A stretch of 64,000 nucleotides of DNA from Methanobacterium aggregans (GTDB lineage Archaea > Methanobacteriota > Methanobacteria > Methanobacteriales > Methanobacteriaceae): NCBI RefSeq assembly GCF_017874455.1, contig NZ_JAGGLN010000006.1:1-64000 (forward strand). The letters are read 5' to 3'. Position numbers and translations under genes: made by a program. Below are positions 27,055-36,905 of the stretch, one piece after another. Below the pieces are notes generated by a model, which was not told where the DNA came from, did not search any database, and saw only the letters and a program-made list of their open reading frames with translations. How positions within the stretch are numbered: position 1 is the stretch's first letter; each line of letters opens with the position of its first letter.

Positions 27055-28191
27055 ATGGCCTTTCACGTTATGTTAATACCTTCAATGAACTGCCCCTCAA
27101 ACTGCAACTACTGCTGGGGTGTTGATAAAGAATCAGAAAATATGAGTATTGAAACTCTAAAAGAAGTTGTTAAATGGCTTGAAAACTTTAGGGAGGAACC
27201 TGTGACCTTCACATTCCATGGGGGTGAACCACTCCTTGCAGGATTCGAATTCTACAGTGAAGCCCTTCCACTTTTAAGCAAAAGATTAGCTCATCTTAAA
27301 CCTGCATTTGCACTTCAAAGCAACCTCTGGCTTTTAACACCAGAACTGGCCAGGCTTTTTGCTGAGTACAACATTCCTGTTGGTTCCAGTCTGGACGGTC
27401 CAAAGGATCTAAACGACTTCCAGAGGGGAGAGGGGTACTATGAGAAGACTATGAGGGGTTATGAAATTGCAAAGGCCAACCATCTCAGTGTGAGTTTCAT
27501 ATGCACATTCACATCCCATTCAATCAAACTCAGGGAGGAGATATTCAACTACTTCCTTGAAAATGGTTTGAACATGAAACTCCACCCTGCACTACCATCA
27601 CTGCGTGCTGAAGACCCTGAAAAATGGGCATTATCTCCAGAGGAGTACGGTGAACTCCTGATATACCTCCTTGATGAGTACCTGGAACATGCAGATGAAA
27701 TTGAGGTTAAAAACATAGACCACCTTGCCAAGGCAGTGTTCATTCGAAGGGGCACGGTCTGCACCTATGTGGACTGTATGGGGGACACATTTGCTGTGGG
27801 TCCAGATGGGGGCATATATCCCTGTTACAGATTTGTTGGAATGCCAGAATATGTTATGGGCAACGTCCGTGACCATCCAAGCATGGAAGACCTTGCAGAG
27901 TCAGAGGCATGGAAGGTGCTCCACAGATTCAAGGACTACGTTGATACTGAATGTTCCCACTGCAAGTACATCAAATTCTGCAGGGGAGGATGTCCATACA
28001 ACGCCCTGAACAGGGAAGGGGAGATTGAAGGGGTTGATCCTCACTGCACAGCCTACAAAATGATATTCAAGGAACTGACAGACAGGGTGAACAAGGAATT
28101 CCTCTCCTCTTCACTGCCAATTCCAGGCATGTCCAGGCCGAGCGGGAATTCCAAGCCGAGTGTCATGTCCTTGATGCTTAAACGATCCTAA
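27055..28191 (+). CDS. Radical SAM/SPASM peptide-modifying-type enzyme
   Basis: The 378-residue protein has the radical SAM cluster site CPSNCNYC near residues 14-21, the FHGGEPLLAG SAM-binding motif near 57 and a C-terminal SPASM region with CTYVDCMG, CYRF and CSHCKYIKFCRGGCPYN for extra [4Fe-4S] clusters. It resembles methanogen members related to anaerobic sulfatase-maturing enzymes and to putative peptide-modifying enzymes (Mhun_1560 type). No sulfatase or Cys-rich precursor peptide is seen in the flanking gaps. GGTG precedes the ATG by six bases. Confidence 0.82.
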   Translation: MAFHVMLIPSMNCPSNCNYCWGVDKESENMSIETLKEVVKWLENFREEPVTFTFHGGEPLLAGFEFYSEALPLLSKRLAHLKPAFALQSNLWLLTPELARLFAEYNIPVGSSLDGPKDLNDFQRGEGYYEKTMRGYEIAKANHLSVSFICTFTSHSIKLREEIFNYFLENGLNMKLHPALPSLRAEDPEKWALSPEEYGELLIYLLDEYLEHADEIEVKNIDHLAKAVFIRRGTVCTYVDCMGDTFAVGPDGGIYPCYRFVGMPEYVMGNVRDHPSMEDLAESEAWKVLHRFKDYVDTECSHCKYIKFCRGGCPYNALNREGEIEGVDPHCTAYKMIFKELTDRVNKEFLSSSLPIPGMSRPSGNSKPSVMSLMLKRS

Positions 28192-28207
28192 TTATTTTGG
28201 AGGACCT

Positions 28208-28240
28208 GTTTGAAACTTCCAGTTTCAGACTTTTTTTATT
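28208..28240 (+). terminator. Terminator after the radical SAM gene
   Basis: GTTTGAAAC pairs with GTTTCAGAC (one G-T pair) around TTCCA, followed by TTTTTTTATT. The rest of the gap to 28597 is AT-rich; the 75-codon frame at 28413 looks spurious. Confidence 0.8.
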
Positions 28241-28597
28241 TAAAATCTTCATTTTTAATACATGTTTCAGGATACCCTCATTCCTTTTTTTATTCATTTT
28301 CATGGTTTAATTTAAAATAGGATTAAAAAAAAATCTTAAGATTACAGTTTCTATAATCTTCCTTTAACCATTTTTTTATTTTTTAAGGATTCTTTTTTAA
28401 TGGATACTGATTTTGAACTTTTATGAAGTATTATTATCCTATTTTTTAATAAAATTATTACTTATTGGCTGTTTTAAAGTTTTAAATAATTGTATACATA
28501 AAATGAAAGTGTTCATGGATACAAAATTTCAGAGCACCATGGATGATCATTTTTTTCAGAGTTTATACAGTTATATCACAGTTTGGGGACAGATAGG

Positions 28598-30880
28598 ATG
28601 GGTAACAGTGAAATGGTGGGGAAGGTTCTTCGGAGGTTGAAGTCCGACATCCGATACCACAACAGGGTGGAGCATATTGAAGTTTTACCTCCCCAGGAAC
28701 CTGTTTATCAGAAGATAGAAGATCTGCCTGATAATCTCATGAACTATCTCCACAAGAGGGGTATAAAACTTTACAGACACCAGTGCAGAACACTGGAATC
28801 CTTGAGGAAGGGGAAGAATGTTATAATAACCACTCCCACAGCTTCTGGAAAGACACTGGCCTTTAACCTTCCTGTTTTTGAGACTTTAAGTGCAGATGAA
28901 GATGCAACGGCCCTTTACATCTACCCTGCCAAGGCCCTTGCAAACGATCAACTAAAAACTCTCCAGAAACTTGAAAAAGAGTGTAATATTCCTATCAATC
29001 CAAATATCTACGATGGTGATACAGATAGAAGTAAAAAGCCTTGGATAAGGGAGAACTCCAGGATAGTGTTAACCAACCCCTATGAACTCCATTTAGTACT
29101 GTCCTGGCATTTTCAGTGGGAGAAATTCTTCAAAAACCTTAAGTACGTTGTGATCGATGAGGCGCACCAGTACAGAGGAGTTTTTGGTTCCAACGTTGCA
29201 TTTCTCATAAGGAGGCTTCGCAGGATATGCAGCTTCTATGGATCCAATCCACAGTTCGTTCTTTCATCTGCAACACTGGCCAATCCTGAGGAATTCAGCA
29301 GTAAATTAACTGGAAAAACCTTTGAACTGGTATCTGAGGATGGATCACCCTGTGGTAAAAAACACTTCATTCTCTACAACCCCTACTTCAAGGGCAAAAC
29401 CAAAACATCATCCCACCAGGAAACCAAGAATTTACTCCTGTTATTTGTCCTAAACGATCTTCAAACTCTCTGTTTCACAGTTTCAAGGAAAATGGCAGAA
29501 TTGGTGGCCTTGTGGTCCAAGAATGAGATGGAGGAGATCCAGCCGGATCTTACAGGGAAAATAACATCCTACAGGGCAGGCTACCTTGCAAAAGAGAGGA
29601 GGAGAATTGAATTAGGTCTTAAAAACGGGATTTTGAAGGGTGTTACAACAACCAACGCCCTGGAGTTGGGTATAAATATAGGATCCCTTGATGGTGTTAT
29701 AATATCAGGTTTTCCAGGAACCATAATGTCCACGTGGCAGCAGGCAGGTAGGGCCGGGAGGGGAACAGATGAATCCATTGTTGTGCTGGTTGCATTTGAA
29801 AACTCCCTTGACCAGTACCTCATGAAACATCCAGCATCCATCTTCGACAAACCCCACGAACACGCCATAATAGATCTGCACAATCCTAAAATCGTTTCAG
29901 GCCACCTGATGTGTGCATCAGATGAGATGCCCCTAAGGGATGGGGACATTGCCATGTTCGGCGAAGATTCTGAGGGATGCATTGAAACCCTTCAAAATAA
30001 GGGTATGGTTAAAAGGAAATCTGAGGGATGGGTTTACTCAGGAGATAAGGTGGCTGCTTTCAGTGTGAGTCTTGACAGCATATCCTCGGACATGTTCAGG
30101 GTCATGTTTGCAGGAAGACTGCTTGAAGTTCTTGACAGGGAACAGGCTTACAGAGAAGCCCATGAAGGAGCAGTGCTTATAAACCGGGGAGAAACATACC
30201 TGGTTCAAAGTTTTAACCTTCAAAAACGTATAATAACTGTTGTTAAGAGGGATGTTGCTCACCATACACAAGTGGTGAGGGATATAGATGTTGAGATTCT
30301 TGGTGAAAGCGTCAGGAAGAATATGGGTGACTTTTCAATCTTCTTCGGTGATCTTGAGGTCAGTGAGTACTACCACAAGTACAAGGTCATGAGCTACGAC
30401 AAGGTTCTAGCAACCAAACAGCTGGATATTCCGGCTTTAAAATTTAAAACCAAGGGGTTATGGTTCACAATAGATGATGCTGTTAAAGAAGATCTTGAAA
30501 GTGCTGTTGAGGGTAAGGATGTTTTTGAGGGAGGTATACATGGAGTGGAACATGCCCTGATTTCAATGATACCCTTCAACATAATGTGCGACAGGTTCGA
30601 TATGGGCGGACTGTCCACACCGAAACATCCAGGCACAGGAATGGCCACAATATTTATCTATGACGCATTTGAAGGCGGTATGGGGCTTGCAGAGAAAGCA
30701 TCAGAACTCTTCGAGGAGATCATGATGCGGACCTTTGAACTTGTGAGGGACTGCAGATGTGATGTGGGATGTCCAGCATGCATCTACTCCCCAAAGTGTG
30801 GTAACGACAACAAACCCCTGGATAAAAAGGGAACACTATTCATACTCCAGACGATCATGGATATGATGCAAAAAAAATAG
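28598..30880 (+). CDS. Hrq1/MrfA-like DEXH helicase
   Basis: The 760-residue superfamily 2 helicase has motif I TTPTASGKTLAF near 81, Ia YIYPAKALANDQ, II VIDEAHQYRG, III LSSATLANP, V TTNALELGINIG and VI QQAGRAGRG. The C-terminus carries the four-cysteine cluster CRCDVGCPACIYSPKCGN seen in Hrq1 and bacterial MrfA, which are helicases of DNA-crosslink and adduct repair. Starts at 28598 and 28613 are both possible; a TTG at 28583 is less likely. Confidence 0.9.
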   Translation: MGNSEMVGKVLRRLKSDIRYHNRVEHIEVLPPQEPVYQKIEDLPDNLMNYLHKRGIKLYRHQCRTLESLRKGKNVIITTPTASGKTLAFNLPVFETLSADEDATALYIYPAKALANDQLKTLQKLEKECNIPINPNIYDGDTDRSKKPWIRENSRIVLTNPYELHLVLSWHFQWEKFFKNLKYVVIDEAHQYRGVFGSNVAFLIRRLRRICSFYGSNPQFVLSSATLANPEEFSSKLTGKTFELVSEDGSPCGKKHFILYNPYFKGKTKTSSHQETKNLLLLFVLNDLQTLCFTVSRKMAELVALWSKNEMEEIQPDLTGKITSYRAGYLAKERRRIELGLKNGILKGVTTTNALELGINIGSLDGVIISGFPGTIMSTWQQAGRAGRGTDESIVVLVAFENSLDQYLMKHPASIFDKPHEHAIIDLHNPKIVSGHLMCASDEMPLRDGDIAMFGEDSEGCIETLQNKGMVKRKSEGWVYSGDKVAAFSVSLDSISSDMFRVMFAGRLLEVLDREQAYREAHEGAVLINRGETYLVQSFNLQKRIITVVKRDVAHHTQVVRDIDVEILGESVRKNMGDFSIFFGDLEVSEYYHKYKVMSYDKVLATKQLDIPALKFKTKGLWFTIDDAVKEDLESAVEGKDVFEGGIHGVEHALISMIPFNIMCDRFDMGGLSTPKHPGTGMATIFIYDAFEGGMGLAEKASELFEEIMMRTFELVRDCRCDVGCPACIYSPKCGNDNKPLDKKGTLFILQTIMDMMQKK

Positions 30881-31046
30881 TCCAACATAATTAAGATAAA
30901 CTTCCTGGAAACTATTCTCAGAAACATTTATATGGGTGAATGAAGGTACACTAATAATGTTCACATTTCACAGTAAGGGCCCTAATGGCGTCATAGATTA
31001 TCTGGAAATGTTATTATCAGCTTTTAATCCTAAAATTTATTCAAAA

Positions 31047-31121
31047 GCTCCTGTAGTGTAGTCCGGCCAATCATTCCAGCCTCTCGAGCTGGGGACTCGG
31101 GTTCGAATCCCGGCAGGAGCA
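31047..31121 (+). tRNA. tRNA-Glu (anticodon CUC)
   Basis: The 75-base cloverleaf has the acceptor pair GCTCCTG/CAGGAGC, D arm GTAGTGTAGTCCGGCCAA, anticodon stem CCAGC/GCTGG with loop CTCTCGA (anticodon CTC), and T arm CTCGGGTTCGAATCCCGG. It closely follows the archaeal tRNA-Glu pattern. CCA is not encoded. Confidence 0.95.
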
Positions 31122-31247
31122 TCCTATTCATTCTAAGATTCATTTTTAAGCTTTACTTTAATTTTAAATCCTTTTCAAAGCCCCATTTATTTAAATTACC
31201 TATTCAAAAAAAATAATTGTACTGTTAGAGAGGTTTTAGGCTGAAAT

Positions 31248-33689
31248 TCAAACTGGAACTGAGTTTACATTACTTATCCTCTCTTTATATTCAAGTTCCC
31301 TGAATTCTATTATGAACTCTGCACCTTCCTGATTTTTAATTTCAAGAGAACCCTCGATCTGTTTTACAAGATTTTTTATAAGCTGAAATCCAAGGGAATC
31401 ACTTTTGAATGGATTAAAATCTTCTGGAAAACCTACCCCATCATCCTTAACTTTCAAAACATATTTTCCACCATTGGATCTGAAATTCATGGTTATTTTT
31501 CCATGGGATCTTGGAAATGCATGTTTCATGGAGTTTGAAACCATCTCATTAACCAGAAGTCCAAGGGGCAGGGCTGTTTCAAGATTCATAAACACATTTT
31601 CAAGGGACATTTCAAGTTCTATGCTTTCAGGTGCAGGGGAGTAAGAATTTACAATACTCTGAACCATGTTCTGAAGGTAATCTGATACTTCAAGCCTGGT
31701 GAAATCATCAACCATGTAAAGCTTCTCATGTATAATGGCCATGGTTTTAACCCGGTTTTGACTGTCCCTCAAAACAGCTTTAGCTTCAGGGCTTTTAGTG
31801 TAACCTGCCTGCAGTGAAAGAAAGCTTGATATTATTTGCATGTTATTTTTAACCCTGTGATGAATTTCCTGTAGGAGTACCTCCTTCTCTTTAAGAGATC
31901 TGGTTAACTGTTTTTCAACATCTTTAATCTCAGATATGTCCACTATAATGCCCCTGAAACCTTTGTTTTCTCGGTTATGGTATATTGGGGTTGAATGTAA
32001 AATAATGGGGAATCTGCTGCCGTCTGCATGTTTTGCAGTGTACTCATCACCTGAGAGATCGCCCTGGGAAATTTTATCAAATTTATCTATTGAACGCTGT
32101 CTATCATTTTCATTTATTATTTCAAGGATGTTCAAACCATTGTTCAGATCTTCTGGGGAATATCCGAACATTTTAAAGGCGTGTTCATTGAAGAAGGTGA
32201 TGTTGCCATTTTTATTGGTCTCAAAAACAGTTTGAGGAAGCATATCTGCAAATTCCCGGTATTTCTTCTCAGACTCCTTAAGGGCCCTTTCAGTTTCTTT
32301 AAGTTCAGTTATATCCATCAACGATGCAACGCTTTTATCAGTGTCTGCTATGACTGAAACTGTTGCTAAAGCATGTTTAATTTTCCCTTCCACATTCTTG
32401 AATGAAAATTCATAGTTTCTTGGAGCCAGTCCATGGGGGCTGCGTCGAAGATGGTGGTAGTTTATTACAGTGTTTTTATCCTTTTCTGAGATGAAGTCAA
32501 GAAGTTTCATCTTATTTTCAACATCATGAATTTTAAATCCTGTGAGTTCCTGGAACTCTGCATTTGCAAGGGATATTGTTGCATCTGATTCCAGGATAAG
32601 TATTGCTGTACCAGTATTCTCAAATATGGTTCTGTAATGGGCTTCAGATTTTTTTAAAGCTTTTTCTGCAATTTTTCTGTCACTGATATCCTCGAAGATG
32701 TAGAGCCAGCCTGAAGGAATTCCTTCAGTGTATATCTGGTTGTAACGAATCTCCAAAAACATGTTTTCAGATTTTTGAAGTTCCAGTTCAATTTTACCAT
32801 CAATCCGATCTTCAGGTGGGCGTATTTCATCCCATATATCCAGTTGATCCCCTACATTTTCACCCACTGAAGATGCAGCCACTCCAATGAGGTTTTGGGC
32901 TGAACCATTCACATCAACTATTGTTCCATTCAGATCCAGAACCATAACACCACTTTTCATGTTGGAGAACAGGGTTTCATAGGCTGGTGGAACCAGATCA
33001 AAGAGTTTGTAATGGAACAAACTCCAGAATACAAGTATGCCGGTTAATGTGAGTGCAAGGGGTGTGGGATCGAAGTAAAAGGGACTTACACCTAAAGCAT
33101 AAATTAAATTACTTAAAAGGGGTATTAAAGCGGCCAGAACCATTAGAAAACCCCTCTGTTTGTATATTGAAGGTTCGCGGAAAAGGTTCTGACCTATCAC
33201 AATGAGTCCCATGATCATGAGGGCGTAGGAATAAATTGATGAGGTAATTGCAGCAACCCCATGTTTGTAAATGATTATTAATCCTGCTGAAGTTTCTAAA
33301 TAACCAAAACCTGGCCATACAAGGCCGTGCATTTCATTGGTGAATGCCAGTAACGTGGTTAAAGCCGGGATGATTAAAAGCAGAATTATATGCTGCCTTT
33401 TAACTTTTAACTGATTTTTGCTGTAGGTCACTGTGAAGAGGAACCATAATGGAGCTACAGTTGTAATTCCAATGTATGAAATCTTTCCCCAGAATATCTT
33501 GGATCCAATGCTTGTTGAAGCAAGTTCAAGTGCACCTGTAAATGACCACAGTGACGCAGCCAGGATAATAAAAAAGAGGTAGATACTGCCGCTGATTCTA
33601 CGCCTCTTCCAGATATTCCATGCCAGAAAAATGTTTAAACATGTTGTGAAAAGTAGAAGGGCTGTGTATGCTGTGTACTGAAGTGCCAT
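31248..33689 (-). CDS. Multi-PAS sensor histidine kinase with seven-helix N-terminus
   Basis: The 813-residue membrane protein begins with seven hydrophobic helices (residues about 1-215, histidine-kinase N-terminal 7TM type). Three PAS domains follow (about 235-340, 350-465, 475-590). The transmitter is of the HisKA_2 type: the phospho-acceptor is in LLQEIHHRVKNNMQIISSFLSLQ near 603, and the ATPase domain has LVNEMVSNSMKHAFP (N box) and VKDDGVGFPEDF (G1). No response regulator is adjacent, as is common in Methanobacteriales. The signal is unknown. Confidence 0.9.
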   Translation of the reverse strand: MALQYTAYTALLLFTTCLNIFLAWNIWKRRRISGSIYLFFIILAASLWSFTGALELASTSIGSKIFWGKISYIGITTVAPLWFLFTVTYSKNQLKVKRQHIILLLIIPALTTLLAFTNEMHGLVWPGFGYLETSAGLIIIYKHGVAAITSSIYSYALMIMGLIVIGQNLFREPSIYKQRGFLMVLAALIPLLSNLIYALGVSPFYFDPTPLALTLTGILVFWSLFHYKLFDLVPPAYETLFSNMKSGVMVLDLNGTIVDVNGSAQNLIGVAASSVGENVGDQLDIWDEIRPPEDRIDGKIELELQKSENMFLEIRYNQIYTEGIPSGWLYIFEDISDRKIAEKALKKSEAHYRTIFENTGTAILILESDATISLANAEFQELTGFKIHDVENKMKLLDFISEKDKNTVINYHHLRRSPHGLAPRNYEFSFKNVEGKIKHALATVSVIADTDKSVASLMDITELKETERALKESEKKYREFADMLPQTVFETNKNGNITFFNEHAFKMFGYSPEDLNNGLNILEIINENDRQRSIDKFDKISQGDLSGDEYTAKHADGSRFPIILHSTPIYHNRENKGFRGIIVDISEIKDVEKQLTRSLKEKEVLLQEIHHRVKNNMQIISSFLSLQAGYTKSPEAKAVLRDSQNRVKTMAIIHEKLYMVDDFTRLEVSDYLQNMVQSIVNSYSPAPESIELEMSLENVFMNLETALPLGLLVNEMVSNSMKHAFPRSHGKITMNFRSNGGKYVLKVKDDGVGFPEDFNPFKSDSLGFQLIKNLVKQIEGSLEIKNQEGAEFIIEFRELEYKERISNVNSVPV

Positions 33690-33903
33690 GGTTTAACCTC
33701 ACTGGATGATATCACTGAAAAAACTGATTTCACACGATCAATAGTTACCAATTTACACTGACCTATGTAAAGTATTTTAGTAATTTCCTACAAATACAGG
33801 TTTTATTATGAAAAAAGGTTTTCTAAATGGAGTTCAGTAATAACAAAGTATAGGGAGTATTTGAATCAATTATTACTGGAAGCATGGGGATTTAATAATA
33901 AAT

Positions 33904-34299
33904 TTAAATGGAGTCTATTTCTGATGAAAATGGTTTTATATCCAGAACAGGTGAACCATCAAGGGCATCAAGACCCCTAACTGTAATGATTTTCCCCTTT
34001 ATTTCTAAAAGGTCAACCATGCACATTGCAATGGGATTGGGTCTGGATGGAGAGCGAGTTGCAAAAACGCCCCTTTCTTGTGTTTGGCCTGGAGGAACAA
34101 CCCTTAAAATATTTCTATCTGCACGGTCAGCCCAGTAAAGTACGATGATGTTTGAATAATTTTCCAGACCATCCAAACCCTCTTGGTAATCCTCAAAAAT
34201 TGTTATTCTGCTTGTAACCTCTGATTCTCTTCCCTGTCGTGGTGCATCTGCCCTTTCCCTGTACCTGGATACTACAATTCCAATGGGTTTCAGTTCCAT
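33904..34299 (-). CDS. trmO: tRNA (N6-threonylcarbamoyladenosine37-N6) methyltransferase, TrmO
   Basis: The 131-residue TsaA/TrmO family protein includes KPIGIVVSRY at the start, YSNIIVLYWADRADR and the family signature GVFATRSPSRPNPIAMCMVDLL, followed by GLDALDGSPVLDIKPF. TrmO adds a methyl group from SAM to t6A37 of tRNA-Thr. It is of the short archaeal form without the C-terminal domain of E. coli TrmO. GGGAGTG lies seven bases before the ATG. Confidence 0.9.
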   Translation of the reverse strand: MELKPIGIVVSRYRERADAPRQGRESEVTSRITIFEDYQEGLDGLENYSNIIVLYWADRADRNILRVVPPGQTQERGVFATRSPSRPNPIAMCMVDLLEIKGKIITVRGLDALDGSPVLDIKPFSSEIDSI

Positions 34300-34393
34300 G
34301 TTTAAACACTCCCTACTTATTTTATGATTTTTTTTTAAATCAAAAGAACCTTATTCATTACCATTATTAAGATTCGAAGTTCATTCATCATCC

Positions 34394-34774
34394 TTATTCA
34401 GGGGGATTTGAATAACCTTCAAGTGTTTCTCTTAATCTTTCGTAGTTATCATCTTCAAGGGGCAGAACAATTCTTTCACCATGATATTCAAATATGAATC
34501 GTTTAACAGGATGTCCAAATTCTATTCCAGTCACATCCTTCAAGGAGTACCTTCTGACTTTACCTGTTCTTCTGGTTCTGTAGAAGTTCTTCCTGTACTC
34601 AAGGAGTTCTGTGTGTGTTAGTTCAAGGTCAAAGAATGCATCTTCCAGAAATAGAAGAGTTTCAGTCAGATCCTTATCGCAGACAATACAGTTTGAGGCA
34701 TCTGATGGATTTCCAACACCACACGCCGGGCAGATCTGATTGAAGGAGGTTTCAGGGTTTTCCTTTGAATTCAT
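34394..34774 (-). CDS. Zinc-ribbon protein of unknown function
   Basis: The 126-residue soluble protein has an N-terminal zinc ribbon (CPACGVGNPSDASNCIVC, residues about 15-32), an acidic helix with DAFFDLELTHTELLEYR and a C-terminal beta-rich part (RRYSLKDVTGIEFGHPVKRFIFEYHGERIVLPLEDDNY) that could be a PH-like fold. I do not recognise a named family. It precedes trmO on the same strand with a gap of about 95 bases. Confidence 0.7.
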   Translation of the reverse strand: MNSKENPETSFNQICPACGVGNPSDASNCIVCDKDLTETLLFLEDAFFDLELTHTELLEYRKNFYRTRRTGKVRRYSLKDVTGIEFGHPVKRFIFEYHGERIVLPLEDDNYERLRETLEGYSNPPE

Positions 34775-35025
34775 TTTTCATCACTTTTTTTAGATTATTT
34801 TTCCTTGTTTATATGTAATCTGGTAGATGGATCTATTAAATTAAGAGTATGCTCTTTAGTTCAATTCAAGCTTTTTCATTTATGCTATGATACCTAGGGG
34901 ATCACTATTTTTTTTATTTTTCCATTAAGGGCAGTAAATTTTGAATGAGATTTCTAAAACCAAACTATATCCATAAAAACCAACCAAATCATAATTATTA
35001 ATCAAACTGAATTAGGTGAATCTTC

Positions 35026-35751
35026 ATGTCAAATATCAGCCGGAGGGAACGGGAAAAAGAGCAGCGTCGAAGGGATATAATGGACTCTGCTGAGAAACTA
35101 TTTTTTGAAAAGGGTTACGATGATGTTTCAATGAACGATATTGCAGGGGATGTGGAATTGAGTAAGGCAACCCTTTACCTTTATTTCGACAACAAGGTGG
35201 CACTTTTTTTTGCAGTTGTGCTTCGAGGTACAGGTATAATGCTGGCAATGATCCAGGATGAAGTTAGAAAATTTAAAACCGGCATTGAACAAATCCATGC
35301 CTTCACAGACACCTACTTCAAATTCGCTCAAAACTACCCCAATTACCTGGAACTTTACAACTACTTCAAGTCTGGAAGGTTCCATCTGGAGAGTATATTA
35401 ACAAATGCTCAGATGAAAGAGATGGTGGATGATTCCAGTTGGGTTATAAATTTCTCAGCTGGTTTTCGTCCTGCAGATATTTCCTATGCAAGTGAAGTTC
35501 TAAAACTACAGAATGAAATTTTTGTGACGGTCTTAGAATCCATAAAAACTGGACTGGCTGATGGAACAGTAAACTCCGATGTTGATCCAACTGAAATTGC
35601 AGTTTTAGTAATAATGATAACTGAGAACATCCCTAATATGCGTCCAGATCTTAAAAATTCACTTAAAAAAAAGGGTATCCCCCAGGACAAATTCCTAGTT
35701 GATACAAAGAATTTGTTGAATCAAATGCTTGGAACTCCTAAATCAGGTTAA
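35026..35751 (+). CDS. TetR/AcrR-family transcriptional regulator
   Basis: The 241-residue protein has an N-terminal TetR helix-turn-helix (RRDIMDSAEKLFFEKGYDDVSMNDIAGDVELSKATLYLYFDNKVALFFAV, residues about 15-64) and a C-terminal ligand/dimer domain. AGGTGA precedes the ATG. The N-terminal SNISRREREKEQRRR stretch is unusually basic. It could control the phosphoesterase gene 105 bases downstream or the MFS pump at 37581, whose upstream palindromes are described separately; neither link is proved. Confidence 0.88.
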   Translation: MSNISRREREKEQRRRDIMDSAEKLFFEKGYDDVSMNDIAGDVELSKATLYLYFDNKVALFFAVVLRGTGIMLAMIQDEVRKFKTGIEQIHAFTDTYFKFAQNYPNYLELYNYFKSGRFHLESILTNAQMKEMVDDSSWVINFSAGFRPADISYASEVLKLQNEIFVTVLESIKTGLADGTVNSDVDPTEIAVLVIMITENIPNMRPDLKNSLKKKGIPQDKFLVDTKNLLNQMLGTPKSG

Positions 35752-35855
35752 AGTCTTCAATACTTCAAATTTAATAGTTCAATTTTGTAATTACTTCAAT
35801 AATTTAACTTATCTAACATTATTTAATAAATTCAATTATTCAACAAGGTTTTTGT

Positions 35856-36662
35856 ATGTTTAAAAAGTTAATCTTACTAATAATCCTCATTATAGGAGTT
35901 GCGGTGGTTTACAGCTTAATAGAACCCTACATGATCGAGACCAAGGAAGTTGTTATCCAGTCTGACCAGGTACCACAGAACTTCGACGGTAAAAAAATAG
36001 TCTTTGTAACTGATATTCACTGCAGCCAGTTCTTCAGTGAAGAAAGGGTTCAGAGCCTTGTTGATCAGGTCAACGCCCTTGATCCAGACATGGTTCTCCT
36101 GGGTGGGGACTACGTTACAGATGATGCATCATATCTGGAACCCTGCTTCTCCCAGCTGTCTAAACTAAATGCGCCACTGGGTGTATACGGAGTGTTGGGT
36201 AATAATGACCCCAAGAATGCCACAATAACTGCAATGGAAAATGCAGGCATCACCTACATTGGAAACAAAGGATTGTGGGTTGAGGAAAATGGTGAGAAGA
36301 TCCGGATAGGTGGGGTTGAAGATCTTGACACCGATGTTCCATACCAGGGACCCACCATTGGATCTGTAACTCAAAACGACTTTGTGATACTTGTATCCCA
36401 CAAACCAGACTACTTCCCACTGGCAAACAAACTGAAGATCGATCTGGTTCTTGCAGGACACACCCACGGAGGACAGGTCACACTCTTTGGATTATGGGCA
36501 CCATTTTATAACTCCAGATACGGGCAGGAATATGTTTCAGGGATCAAAAAGTCTGGAAACAGCACAATGATAATCAGCAATGGAATAGGAACAGTTAATG
36601 TACCTGTAAGATTCTCTGCAAAGCCACAAATAGTTGTTGTTACCTTGAAGAGAGTTACTTAA
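35856..36662 (+). CDS. Membrane-anchored metallophosphoesterase, YkuE-like
   Basis: One N-terminal membrane helix (residues 4-22) is followed by a calcineurin-like domain with FVTDIHCSQFF, LLGGDYVTDD, LGNNDPKN, LVSHKPDYF and LAGHTHGGQ. The layout fits YkuE-type phosphoesterases that face the outside of the cell. The usual GNH(D/E) is GNND here, so the general-acid histidine is replaced by Asn. This may lower or change activity. It lies 104 bases after the TetR gene. Confidence 0.83.
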   Translation: MFKKLILLIILIIGVAVVYSLIEPYMIETKEVVIQSDQVPQNFDGKKIVFVTDIHCSQFFSEERVQSLVDQVNALDPDMVLLGGDYVTDDASYLEPCFSQLSKLNAPLGVYGVLGNNDPKNATITAMENAGITYIGNKGLWVEENGEKIRIGGVEDLDTDVPYQGPTIGSVTQNDFVILVSHKPDYFPLANKLKIDLVLAGHTHGGQVTLFGLWAPFYNSRYGQEYVSGIKKSGNSTMIISNGIGTVNVPVRFSAKPQIVVVTLKRVT

Positions 36663-36819
36663 TTTTTTTTTGAGGTTCAATCCTGTTTTTTATTTCCTTC
36701 TAATTTTCTTTATTTTCATTTTTTTTAGTTTTAAGGATTAATTTTGGTCATTTACTGTATTAAAAATATTTTTAGGTTTTGATCTGCCTTGAAACCAGAC
36801 TGATACTAAAAACCAAAAC

Positions 36820-36858
36820 TTTATATAAAATGACTAAACACTAGTTATAAAATAACTA
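36820..36858 (+). promoter_or_regulatory. TATA box and palindromic operator before the 36906 gene
   Basis: TTTATATAA near 36819-36828 is followed by a perfect 7-base inverted repeat TAGTTAT-AAA-ATAACTA (36842-36858), located where transcription should start. Two TACTGGT direct repeats follow at about 36857-36878. The core GTTAT-N3-ATAAC recurs before the MFS gene at 37425. Confidence 0.6.
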
Positions 36859-36905
36859 CTGGTAATCTTATTACTGGTGGTCATTAAACTTGAAGGGGGA
36901 AAGAT

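Noticed and set aside
28413..28640. 75-codon frame before the Hrq1-like helicase
   Set aside because: It has biased AT-driven hydrophobic composition, no ribosome site and overlaps the helicase start.
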